Part shown: piece by piece, positions 52,129 through 60,340 of the stretch | Layout of the letters: each line of letters opens with the position of its first letter | Position numbering within the stretch: position 1 is the first letter of the stretch | DNA from: Thalassospiraceae bacterium LMO-SO8 | Lineage (GTDB): Bacteria; Pseudomonadota; Alphaproteobacteria; Rhodospirillales; Casp-alpha2 | Direction of reading: 5' to 3' | Assembly (NCBI GenBank): GCA_031655335.1 | Contig: CP134226.1 | Coordinates: 186,001-250,000, forward strand | DNA length: 64,000 nt | Position numbers and translations under genes: made by a program | The notes under the pieces: model-generated | Told to the model about the DNA's origin: nothing | Databases searched by the model: none | The model's input: only the letters and a program-made list of their open reading frames with translations

Positions 52129-54099
52129 ATGCGAAAACCGATGCAAGAACACACATCCCCGTCACATTCCCCGGTCACCGAATTCGCCGCCGCGCGCCAG
52201 TTCCTGGCCGGCGCCGGCCGCAAGTGGTGGCAGATTCCCGCGGTCCTGACCGTGGCGATCGGCACCTTCGCCAGCCTGTATCATCTGTATGTCCCCATCG
52301 TCGGGGCCTACGACACCTTCGTCCTGCGCCCGCTGCACCTGCTGTTGATCAGCCTGGTCGGCCTGCTCTCGTTCCACATTCGCGGCGGCAAACGGGATTT
52401 CTCCCGGCCCGACTGGACCTGGGTGGTCGATCTGGCCTTGGGTGTCGCCCTGGTGCTGTCCCTGGCCCATATCCTCCTCGACCCGACGGGCCTGGAAGAA
52501 CGCTTCGCCTATTCGGAAGCGACGATGCCGGACACGGTCGCCGCCGTCGCTCTCGTCGCCCTGGTGGTTGAACTGGCGCGGCGCTGCATCGGTCTGCCCA
52601 TCGCGCTTTTGATCCTCGTCATCCTGGCCTACGGCATCTGGGGCGGGGACAGCTTTTCCATCTTCCGCCACCGGCCGATCCCCACGCCCGAGGTGTTCCA
52701 GGGCCTGTACATGACCACCTTCGGCATCTTCGGCAGCCCCGTGGCGGCCATGGCGACCTATGTGTTCCTGTTCATCATCTTCGGCGCCTATATCGAAAAA
52801 TGTAAGACCGGCCTGCTGATTCAGCGTGTCGGCCTGAAGATGACCGGCAATTCCCCGGGCGGCCCGGCCAAGGTCGCCGTGGTCACCAGCGCGTCGTTCG
52901 GCACCATTTCGGGCAGCGCCCTGGCCAACGTCATGGCGACCGGGGCCGTGACCATCCCACTGATGAAGCGCATCGGTTTCCGCAAGGAAGACGCCGGCGG
53001 CATCGAGGCCGCCGCGTCCTCTGGCGGCCAGCTGACCCCGCCGATCATGGGCGCCGTCGCCTTCGTGATGTCGGACATCACGGGCATTCCCTATGCCGAC
53101 ATCATCGTCGCCGCCGCCGTGCCCGCGCTGTTGTTCTACATCTCGCTGTTCGTCGCCATCGACCTGACGGCGCGGCGCGACAACATGCAGGGCGTGCCGG
53201 AAGAGATGATGCCCAAGCGGGGCGAGATCATGCAGCTTGCCCATATGGTGCTGCCCATCGTCACCCTGGTCGTCGCCCTGGTCACCGGGTATTCGCCCAT
53301 GATGTCTGCCCTGGTCGGCATCGCCACGGCCATCGTGGTGTCCAGCCTGCGGGCGGAAACGCGGCTGTCCCTGCCGGAAATTCTCGGCTGCCTGCACACG
53401 GCGGCCAAGACCACCGTGGTCGCGACGATCGCCTGCGCCGCCGCCGGCATCGTCGTCGGCGTCCTCAACATGACCGGGTTCGGGTTGCGCCTGTCCAGCG
53501 AACTGATCAACATCACCAACGGCCAAATCCTGTTGGCCCTGATTTTCGTCATGCTGACCTGTGTCGTGCTCGGCATGGGCATGCCCACGGTCGCCGCCTA
53601 TATCATCACGATTGCGATCGGCGGGCCGGTGCTGATCGAACTCGGCGTGCCCGTGCTGGCCGCCCACATGTTCATCCTGTACTTCGCCGTGCTGTCGCTG
53701 ATCACGCCACCGGTCATGGTCGCGAGTTTCGGCGCGGCCGCCCTGGCCGAAGGGTCGGTCACCGGCACGGGCCTCGCGGCCATCCGTTATGCGGCCCTGG
53801 CCTTCGTGATTCCCTTCGTGTTCGTGTTCAACCCGGATCTGCTGATCATCGGCAGCGACTTCCCCTGGCATGCCATCGTGCTGTCGATCCTCACCGCCAT
53901 CGCCGGCGCGGTGCTGTTCGGCGTCGCGATCAGCGGCTATCCGGCCCGCACCATCGTGGAGAGAGCCCTCTATCTCATCGCCGCCTATTGCCTTGTCGAA
54001 CCCGGTCACGGGTTGGACCTGCTCGGCATCGCCATCGTCATTTGCCACTTGGGAACCCGTTGGATCCTGTCCAGACGGACGCAACCGAAAAAACTCTAG
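52129..54099 (+). CDS. TRAP transporter fused permease (4TM+12TM)
   Basis: A 656-residue polytopic membrane protein of the fused TRAP type used with TAXI binding proteins. The small-permease part is about residues 40-150. The large part carries GNSPGGPAKVAVVTSASFG, SGSALANVMATGAVTIPLM and EAAASSGGQLTPPIMGAVAF, the family hallmark. ATG 52129 follows AGGAAA; ATG 52141 is close. The next gene, a TauD dioxygenase, starts 10 bp after its stop, so uptake and oxidation are coupled. Confidence 0.94.
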   Translation: MRKPMQEHTSPSHSPVTEFAAARQFLAGAGRKWWQIPAVLTVAIGTFASLYHLYVPIVGAYDTFVLRPLHLLLISLVGLLSFHIRGGKRDFSRPDWTWVVDLALGVALVLSLAHILLDPTGLEERFAYSEATMPDTVAAVALVALVVELARRCIGLPIALLILVILAYGIWGGDSFSIFRHRPIPTPEVFQGLYMTTFGIFGSPVAAMATYVFLFIIFGAYIEKCKTGLLIQRVGLKMTGNSPGGPAKVAVVTSASFGTISGSALANVMATGAVTIPLMKRIGFRKEDAGGIEAAASSGGQLTPPIMGAVAFVMSDITGIPYADIIVAAAVPALLFYISLFVAIDLTARRDNMQGVPEEMMPKRGEIMQLAHMVLPIVTLVVALVTGYSPMMSALVGIATAIVVSSLRAETRLSLPEILGCLHTAAKTTVVATIACAAAGIVVGVLNMTGFGLRLSSELINITNGQILLALIFVMLTCVVLGMGMPTVAAYIITIAIGGPVLIELGVPVLAAHMFILYFAVLSLITPPVMVASFGAAALAEGSVTGTGLAAIRYAALAFVIPFVFVFNPDLLIIGSDFPWHAIVLSILTAIAGAVLFGVAISGYPARTIVERALYLIAAYCLVEPGHGLDLLGIAIVICHLGTRWILSRRTQPKKL

Positions 54100-54109
54100 G
54101 AGACCAGAA

Positions 54110-54988
54110 ATGCTTAACCCCGTGCCCACGTTGTCGAAAGTTCCCGAAGGATATCGGCACATCGGCGTCACGCCCATCTGCGGTGCCTTGGGCGCCGAGA
54201 TCGACGGCGTCGATCTGTCGGCGGATGTCTCGAACGACGTCCTGGCGGAAATCCGCAAGGCGTTGAACGAATACCTCGTCATTTTCTTCCGCGGCCAGGA
54301 CCTGACCCCGGACCAGCAGAAGGCCTTCGGCCTGCGCTTCGGCACCCTGAACATCCACCCGGTGTACGAGCCCCTGCCCGGCCATCCGGAAATCCTCCAG
54401 GTGGTCAAGGAAGCGGACGCCCTCAACAACATCGGCGACACCTGGCATTCGGACGCGACCTTCCTGCCCGAACCGCCCATGGGATCGATCCTCTACGCCC
54501 GCGAGATCCCGCCGTTCGGCGGCGACACCCTGTTCGCCAACCTGTACCTGGCCTATGAGATGCTGACCGACGGCATGCGCCGCATGCTGTCCTCCATGAA
54601 CGCCGTGCACAGCGACGCCTTCCTGACCCAGGTCAATTCGGAACGCAACGCGACGCGTTCGACCAAGCTGCGCGGCGGACAGCTGGAAGCCAAGGAAACG
54701 ATCCATCCCGTGGTCCGCACCCATCCGGAAACGGGCCGCAAGTGCCTGTATGTCAACGAGCCCTTCACGGTCCGCTTCGACGGCATGAGCGCCGCGGAAA
54801 GCCGCCCGATCCTCGATTACCTGCTGGCCCACATCAAGCGCCCGGAATTCACCTGCCGGTTCCGCTGGCAGGTCGGCTCCATCGCGTTCTGGGACAACCG
54901 TTGCACCCACCACTACGCGCTCAACGATTACCACGGCTATCGCCGGGAAATGCACCGCGTGACGGTGAACGGCGACCGCCCCTACTGA
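54110..54988 (+). CDS. TauD/TfdA-family dioxygenase
   Basis: A 292-residue Fe(II)/2-oxoglutarate dioxygenase: iron ligands in TWHSDATF and CTHHYALND, co-substrate Arg in REMHRVTVNGDRPY. HPVVRTHPETGRKCLYVNE is almost the same block as in the TauD at 41.5 kb, so these two are paralogues. ATG 54110 follows TAGGAGACC. It ends the TAXI-TRAP operon and probably acts on the imported compound, by family a sulfonate, ether or quaternary ammonium compound. Confidence 0.94.
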   Translation: MLNPVPTLSKVPEGYRHIGVTPICGALGAEIDGVDLSADVSNDVLAEIRKALNEYLVIFFRGQDLTPDQQKAFGLRFGTLNIHPVYEPLPGHPEILQVVKEADALNNIGDTWHSDATFLPEPPMGSILYAREIPPFGGDTLFANLYLAYEMLTDGMRRMLSSMNAVHSDAFLTQVNSERNATRSTKLRGGQLEAKETIHPVVRTHPETGRKCLYVNEPFTVRFDGMSAAESRPILDYLLAHIKRPEFTCRFRWQVGSIAFWDNRCTHHYALNDYHGYRREMHRVTVNGDRPY

Positions 54989-55005
54989 CGGGCCCTACTG
55001 ACGGG

Positions 55006-56040
55006 CTAGCCGGTCAGTTCAACGATCTTGTCGTAAAGCGCCCCCGGGATGGCCACGCCGTCCCGGGGCGTTTTGTCGCGGTTGGCGTAGCGCCGGTCGC
55101 CGGGCAGGCGCACCTGGCCGGGGGCGGCCCCCGTTTCCAGCATCTTGCGGAACAGCGCCTCGCCCTGGCCCAGCCAGTCGGCGCCACCCGACATGCGCGC
55201 CGGATCGATCGCCAGGATGAATTCGCCGCCCCGGGTCGGGCCGCCGTCGCGGTTGTCGGCTTCGCCCGCCTGGAACGAAAACACCTCGCCGAGTAGCGCC
55301 CCGGCCAGCAATTCCACCATCATGGAAATGGCCGATCCCTTGTAGCCGCCGAACGGCAGCATCACACCCCCGTCCAGGATCGCCTTGGGGTCGCGGGTCG
55401 GCTGGCCGTCGCCGTCCAGGCCGACACCCAAGGGCACGTCATGCCCTTCGCGGGCCGCGATCATCACCTCGCCCCGCGCCATGGCCGTGGTCGCCATGTC
55501 GAACACCACCGGCGGGCCGTCCTTGCGTGGCCAGGCGAAGGCCACGGGATCGGTGCCGAACAGGGGCTTCGCCCCCCCTGCGGGGGCGGCGAACGGCAGG
55601 GTCGAGGTACAGGCGAAGGCGACCAGACCGTCGAGGGCCAGGGCCTCGACCTCGGGCCACAGCGCCGCGAAATGGTGCACCCCGACCAGGGCCAGGGCGG
55701 CGATGCCCTGGCTGCGCGCCTTGGCGACCAAGGGCTTGCGCCCGACCGCCAGCGCCAGGGGCGCGAAGCCGCCCAGGGCGTCGACCCGGACCACGCCGGG
55801 GGCCGCATCCTCGATGCGCGGCTGAGCCTTGCCGTCGGCCTTGCCGCTCTGCAAGGACGCGACATAGCCCGGGAGCCGGAACAGGCCGTGGGATTCCGAA
55901 CGGTCGCGTTCCGCCGCCGTCAGGTTGTCGGCGATGGCCTGGGCGTTGGCGTCGTCGCAGCCGTTGGCTTTCAGGCAGTTGAAGGCAAGGTCGTGGACGT
56001 CACCCAGGCTCAGGTGTTTCGGGGATGCGGCCTCAGTCAT
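55006..56040 (-). CDS. Ldh-family (malate/lactate/ureidoglycolate) dehydrogenase
   Basis: A 344-residue NAD(P)-dependent dehydrogenase of the Ldh_2 fold, distinct from classical lactate dehydrogenases. Signatures are RDRSESHGLFRLPGYV, the catalytic His region VGVHHFAALWP, FDMATTAMARGEV and LPFGGYKGSAISMMVELLAG. Substrates in the family include 2-hydroxyacids, ureidoglycolate and imino acids. ATG 56040 overlaps the end of the DUF1932 gene by 8 bp. It converges with the TauD gene (17 bp between stops). Confidence 0.92.
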   Translation of the reverse strand: MTEAASPKHLSLGDVHDLAFNCLKANGCDDANAQAIADNLTAAERDRSESHGLFRLPGYVASLQSGKADGKAQPRIEDAAPGVVRVDALGGFAPLALAVGRKPLVAKARSQGIAALALVGVHHFAALWPEVEALALDGLVAFACTSTLPFAAPAGGAKPLFGTDPVAFAWPRKDGPPVVFDMATTAMARGEVMIAAREGHDVPLGVGLDGDGQPTRDPKAILDGGVMLPFGGYKGSAISMMVELLAGALLGEVFSFQAGEADNRDGGPTRGGEFILAIDPARMSGGADWLGQGEALFRKMLETGAAPGQVRLPGDRRYANRDKTPRDGVAIPGALYDKIVELTG

Positions 56041-56932
56041 CGGCCGCGTCCCGGGATTTGATGTGAGCGACGTAGACGGGGATGGAAGCCTCCATGGTGC
56101 GGTCGGGATCGATGGTTTCCCGCGTCTCCGCCCCAAAAGGCGTCGCGTCGAGGATGCGGAAGATGTCGGCCGCCGCGTCGTGGAACCCGCCGGGCAGGTC
56201 CGCCGCGCGGTAGGTCGCGGCGATTTCCTCCATCTCGCGCACCCAACGGCCCGCGTCTGCGGGTAGGCGTTGAACCCGGGCCCGCATGTTCTTCAGGACC
56301 GCCTGCTGGCTGTCCTCGAACTCGCCGATCAACTCGTCGAACAGGTCCAGGCGCTGCGCCAGCATAAGCACGGCGGTATGGAGCGCGTTGGTCCCCTTGG
56401 TCAGGCCCGCATAGGCCATCTTCAAGCCCGACGCGCGGCCGACTGCATCGCCGATGTCGATCACGGTGATGCCCTGCCCGTCCAAGGCCGTCATCGGCGC
56501 CGTGTCCGGGCCGGAGACGTAGAACTTGGTCGAGCGGCCCGGCGCCGGGGCCAGGCCGATGATGCCGCAGTCGATGAAGGGGGCGCCCACGTCGGCCAGA
56601 ATCCCCGCCGTGTCCGCCGCCGTCGCCGGCGACACGGCGTTGCAGTCCACATAGACCGCCGTCGTGCCCGCCGCTTGCATGGCCGCCGCCATGTCCCGCG
56701 CCTGGTCCAGCGCCTTGGCCGGCGGCAGGATGGACAGGATCAGGTCCGCCTGCGTGACCAGGGTTTCCAGGTCCGGGACGTCGCGGAAATTGCCCTTGGC
56801 CGCGAGGCCCCGCGTGCGCGCGCTGCGCCCGGCCAGGCAGGTGATGACGTCGTGGCCGTGGTCGCCCAGGACCTTGCCCACGGCATGGCCCATGTCGCCC
56901 GGCGCCATGACGGCGATGCAGGATGCGGTCAT
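56033..56932 (-). CDS. NAD(P)-binding DUF1932 protein, 6PGDH-like
   Basis: A 299-residue protein with an N-terminal Rossmann fold like 3-hydroxyisobutyrate dehydrogenase (MTASCIAVMAPGDMGHAV, LILSILPPAKAL) and a DUF1932 C-terminal domain (GRWVREMEEIAATYRAADLP, DATPFGAETRETID). The cofactor loop reads APGDMG instead of the usual GxGxMG. The catalytic Lys of the HIBADH family appears conserved in GLTKGTNAL. Central gene of a three-gene operon. Confidence 0.88.
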   Translation of the reverse strand: MTASCIAVMAPGDMGHAVGKVLGDHGHDVITCLAGRSARTRGLAAKGNFRDVPDLETLVTQADLILSILPPAKALDQARDMAAAMQAAGTTAVYVDCNAVSPATAADTAGILADVGAPFIDCGIIGLAPAPGRSTKFYVSGPDTAPMTALDGQGITVIDIGDAVGRASGLKMAYAGLTKGTNALHTAVLMLAQRLDLFDELIGEFEDSQQAVLKNMRARVQRLPADAGRWVREMEEIAATYRAADLPGGFHDAAADIFRILDATPFGAETRETIDPDRTMEASIPVYVAHIKSRDAADD

Positions 56933-56955
56933 CTTTTATTGTCCTCTCTGTTTAC

Positions 56956-58638
56956 TCAGCTGCCGAAAGCGCGCAGCACGCGCCCCGGCAAGGCCCCACC
57001 CTCCGCGCCGACGGGGCCCTTGGCGTCCGCCACGCGCACGCCGTTGACCCACACGCCCTCGACACCGACCGCGTCCGTGGTCAGGCGGGGGGCACCCCCC
57101 GGCAGGTCGTGGACGCGGCGCTTCGGCCCGCGGCCCACGGTCTTGGGATCGAACAGCAACAGGTCCGCGTGAAAGCCTTCCTTGATCTCGCCCCGCTCGG
57201 GAATGCGGTAGATGGCGGCCGGCTTGGCGGTCAGCTCGTGGGTCGCCTGCTCCAGGGTCAGCTTGCCCAGGTCGCGGCTCCAATGCCCCATCAGGTGCAG
57301 GCCGAACCCGGCGTCGCAGAAGAAGGTCAGATGCGCCCCGGCGTCGGACAGGGCGACCGAGGCGTTGGGGTCGGCCATCATGCGGCCCACGGCGTCCTCG
57401 TCCGTGTTCAGCAATTCGGCCATGAACAGGGTTTCCAGGTCTTCCGAGATCGCGAGGTCGAGCATCCAGTCGAGCGGATGTTTGCCGGCGGCGGCGGCCA
57501 GGTCCGCGACCTTCTTCTGGTCATAGGCCCGGTTTTCCGGCCGCGCCGTCTCCGTGACCTCGATCTTGTGCCATTCGCCGTTGAACAGGCGCACGCCGGC
57601 CTCGCCCTCCAGTTCGTCCTTCACCGCCTGACGGAAGGCGTCGGAGGCATAAACGGCCTTGAGCGCCTCGCCCGAGGCCTCCATGGCCGGTTTCCAGGCC
57701 GCGAGCCCTTCCAGGGGATAGGCGGATTTCAGTGAGAAATCCATGTACAGCGGGCAGCACGACACCTGCCCCCACAACTCCCGCCCGTTGGCCCGCGCGG
57801 CGGCGACGGCGGCCAGGTCCTTGAAGGTGCCTTCCGGGTTGGTCGGGTTGTGCAACAGAGCCGCGATCATCACCGGCCGCCCCGATTTGGCGGCGATGGT
57901 TTCCAGGTACGGCACGTCTGTGGTGTTGCCCTTGGTCAGCATGAACACGCCCTGCCCGCCTTCGCCCATGGCGGTGACCAGGGTTTCCAGCTCGCGGGTG
58001 TCGGCCAAACGCGACGGCATCGGCACGCCGCCCCAGCCGTTGTGCTGCGGCGCCGTCGAGGTCGCGAAGCCGACGGCCCCGGCCGCCATCGCGGCGCGCA
58101 CCAGGCGGGCCATCTCGGCGATCTCGTCGTCGTTGGCCGCGCGCTCGGTCGCCGCGTCGCCCATGACGTAGGTGCGCAGCGACGAATGGCCCAAAAAGGC
58201 CGCGACGTTGAGGGCCGAGCCGCGGGCTTCCAGCATGTCCAGATATTCGGGGAAGGTCTCGAAATCCCAGGCGATGCCCGACCGCAGCACGTCCAGCGAC
58301 ATGCCCTCGACCTGCACCAGGTTCTTCATGATCAGGTCGCGGTCGGGCGCCTTGCAGGGCGCGATGGTGAACCCGCAGTTGCCGATCAGCACGCTGGTCA
58401 CGCCCAAGGCCGGCGACGGCGTGCACCAGGGGTCCCAGGTGATCTGCGCGTCGAAATGGGTATGGCTGTCGATGATCCCCGGCATCAGGGCCAGACCCGA
58501 GGCGTCAATTTCCTCAGCACCTTTTACGCCGACCGTGCCGACGGCGGCGATGCGCCCGTCCATCACGCCGATGTCGCCCTTGTACGGGGCGCCGCCCCGG
58601 CCGTCATAGATATCGGCACCCCGGATCACCAGGTCCAT
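56956..58638 (-). CDS. N-acyl-D-amino-acid deacylase-like amidohydrolase
   Basis: A 560-residue amidohydrolase_3 enzyme. Metal ligands are in IIDSHTHFDAQ, a further His region in FLGHSSLRTYVM, and the catalytic Asp in LSDAGAHLTFF. VLIGNCGFTIAPC fits the D-aminoacylase group, which deacylates N-acyl-D-amino acids. The N-terminal MDLVIRGADIYDGRGG and the C-terminal beta sandwich are complete. It heads the operon with DUF1932 and Ldh-family genes, suggesting deacylation followed by oxidation of the released acid. Confidence 0.92.
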   Translation of the reverse strand: MDLVIRGADIYDGRGGAPYKGDIGVMDGRIAAVGTVGVKGAEEIDASGLALMPGIIDSHTHFDAQITWDPWCTPSPALGVTSVLIGNCGFTIAPCKAPDRDLIMKNLVQVEGMSLDVLRSGIAWDFETFPEYLDMLEARGSALNVAAFLGHSSLRTYVMGDAATERAANDDEIAEMARLVRAAMAAGAVGFATSTAPQHNGWGGVPMPSRLADTRELETLVTAMGEGGQGVFMLTKGNTTDVPYLETIAAKSGRPVMIAALLHNPTNPEGTFKDLAAVAAARANGRELWGQVSCCPLYMDFSLKSAYPLEGLAAWKPAMEASGEALKAVYASDAFRQAVKDELEGEAGVRLFNGEWHKIEVTETARPENRAYDQKKVADLAAAAGKHPLDWMLDLAISEDLETLFMAELLNTDEDAVGRMMADPNASVALSDAGAHLTFFCDAGFGLHLMGHWSRDLGKLTLEQATHELTAKPAAIYRIPERGEIKEGFHADLLLFDPKTVGRGPKRRVHDLPGGAPRLTTDAVGVEGVWVNGVRVADAKGPVGAEGGALPGRVLRAFGS

Positions 58639-58695
58639 GGATCGTCTCCTTCATGGTTTCTTGTTAACGGCGCGGACGGTAGCAACAATCGCCCC

Positions 58696-59469
58696 CTAGG
58701 TCCAAGCAGCGATGGCATCGGGCAGGTCGGCGACGCTGGCGATCAGGGCATCGGGCGCGGCGCGGCCCGCCGTGCGGGGGTCGTACTTGCCGGTCATGAC
58801 CTGCACCGCGCGCAGGCCCGCCGTCTGGGCGCCCGCGATGTCCGATTCCACATCGTCGCCGATCATCACGGCGGCGGCGGCGGGGATGCTCATGTCGGCC
58901 AACACGCGGGCGAAGAAATCCCCCGACGGCTTACCCATGACCACGGCATCCACCCCGGCGGCATATTCCAGCGCCGCCACATAGGGTCCCAGATCGATGA
59001 TCAGATCGCCGTCAGGTCGCGATAAACGATTCTTGTGAAGCGCGATCAGCGCCGCCCCGTCGAGCAGCATGCCGGTCAGGCCCGACAGGCGGGCCCGGTC
59101 GAAGCCTGCATCCAGATCGCCCATGACGACGGCGTCGGGCCGGGCATCGACCAGATCGAAGCCGGCGAAATCCTCGGCCAGGGTCGGTTCCGCCGCCAGA
59201 TGCACCCGCCGCAGCCCACGGGCCCGCAGCAGCGACACCGCCGCCATGGCCGGGGTGACGACATCCTCCGCGTCCACGGGCAGGCCCATGTCGCGCAGCC
59301 GCCGCCACACGGCGGCGCGCGGGCGCAGGGTGGTGTTGGTGAGAAATCGGGTTTTCAGGCCCCGGTCACGGGCCCAATCCAGGGTTTCGGCCGCACCGGG
59401 GACGGGCGTCCCGCCCTGGTAGAGGACGCCTTCAAGGTCGAACAGAATACCTTCAAGCGCCGTTGCCAT
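58696..59469 (-). CDS. HAD-superfamily IIA hydrolase (LHPP/NagD-like)
   Basis: A 257-residue phosphatase-fold protein: motif I is FDLEGVLYQGG (Asp11, with Glu13 in place of the usual second Asp), motif II TRFLTNTT, motif III near VVMGKPSGDFF and motif IV VMIGDDVESDIAGAQ. The E-for-D change at motif I is unusual. LHPP-type enzymes also deviate there. ATG 59469 is at MATALEGILF. It follows the SelW-like gene by 45 bp and may share its operon. Confidence 0.88.
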   Translation of the reverse strand: MATALEGILFDLEGVLYQGGTPVPGAAETLDWARDRGLKTRFLTNTTLRPRAAVWRRLRDMGLPVDAEDVVTPAMAAVSLLRARGLRRVHLAAEPTLAEDFAGFDLVDARPDAVVMGDLDAGFDRARLSGLTGMLLDGAALIALHKNRLSRPDGDLIIDLGPYVAALEYAAGVDAVVMGKPSGDFFARVLADMSIPAAAAVMIGDDVESDIAGAQTAGLRAVQVMTGKYDPRTAGRAAPDALIASVADLPDAIAAWT

Positions 59470-59514
59470 GGGCCGATTATGCCATTTTTCCACTCCGGCG
59501 GGAACCGGCCATGG

Positions 59515-59796
59515 TCAGTCGCCGTCCGAATGGCCCAGGTCCTTGTCCGGCACGGCGGCATCGCGGACCCGCTGCTTCAGAACCTTGATCTCGGGAAAAC
59601 CGCCGTCCCGCTTGCGGTCCCAGACGACCCGATCGCCGACCCGCACGATGAACCGACCGCCCAGGCCGTCGGGCACCAGGGTCACGCCCGCCAAATCGCC
59701 CTCGAAGGTGGTCAGCAGTTCCTGCGCCATCCAGCTTGCCCGCAGCAGCCAGCGGCAGCGCGTGCAGTAGGTGATGGCGATAAGCGGCTTGGACAT
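59515..59796 (-). CDS. SelW/Rdx-family thioredoxin-like protein
   Basis: A 93-residue member of the SelT/SelW/SelH (Rdx) family. The beta-alpha-beta start carries a CxxC redox motif in AITYCTRCRWLLRA (Cys11, Cys14), so this is the Cys form rather than a selenoprotein. GRFIVRVGDRVVWDRKRDGGFPE is the family core. Proposed roles are thiol-redox. ATG 59796 follows AGGAG with good spacing, 9 bp after the CULT gene stop, so the two are almost certainly cotranscribed. Confidence 0.9.
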   Translation of the reverse strand: MSKPLIAITYCTRCRWLLRASWMAQELLTTFEGDLAGVTLVPDGLGGRFIVRVGDRVVWDRKRDGGFPEIKVLKQRVRDAAVPDKDLGHSDGD

Positions 59797-59805
59797 CGGC
59801 GGCTC

Positions 59806-60177
59806 CTATTTCGGCAGGCTGCTGAGGCGGTCCTTGATAAGGCCCCAGAATACAGGCGGGTCAAGGTCGCTTGTATAGCGCCAGCCCAGATGATCGGCAC
59901 AACCCCGGCAATGGGCGAAATTCCAGGCATGCCCCTTGAACCAGGTGAATTGTTCCGTCGGCGGCCCGTGGTCCACCGCCCCCGGCGCCTCCAGAAAACA
60001 GACGACCGTGAACAGATGGCCCGCCGGATTCGCGCAGATTCGCTCATGTCCGCCGTCGGGCGCAAAAACCCAACGGCGGCGCGTCACCAAATGCCCGCAA
60101 CGCGCGCAGTAAAGGCCGTCATCGGATTTTTCCACGGTCTCCGTCGCGGTGCCGGTATCCCGTTCGGCGTCGAACAC
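59806..60177 (-). CDS. CULT-domain protein (bacterial cereblon-like)
   Basis: A 123-residue stand-alone CULT domain, the fold that binds thalidomide in eukaryotic cereblon. Zinc cysteines are Cys24/Cys27 (LYCARC) and Cys90/Cys93 (HCRGC). The tri-tryptophan cage is Trp79 and Trp85 in FTWFKGHAWNF and Trp99 in HLGWRY, followed by Tyr101. From memory, these numbers are the same as in the structurally studied Magnetospirillum homologue MsCI4. The natural ligand of the bacterial proteins is unknown; uridine and cyclic-imide-like molecules bind in vitro. The start is GTG 60177 after GGAGAAGG. It is cotranscribed with the SelW-like gene. Confidence 0.93.
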   Translation of the reverse strand: MFDAERDTGTATETVEKSDDGLYCARCGHLVTRRRWVFAPDGGHERICANPAGHLFTVVCFLEAPGAVDHGPPTEQFTWFKGHAWNFAHCRGCADHLGWRYTSDLDPPVFWGLIKDRLSSLPK

Positions 60178-60340
60178 GGGCCTTCTCCCAAAAATCCAGA
60201 TTTCATCTTAGTATCCCTTGTAAAATTATGCGCAATTTCGCACCCTATTCGAACCGCTTTCCTTTCATCCTGGGCGCGGCGCGCGGCCCATTCTTGCAGG
60301 CGGCGTGCCGGAGCCTCCTCTCCAACAACGAACACAGATC

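Noticed and set aside
52162-54480. A 772-residue minus-strand open frame opposite the TRAP permease.
   Set aside because: Asp/Gly/His/Gln-rich shadow of a membrane-protein gene; it also runs across two real genes.
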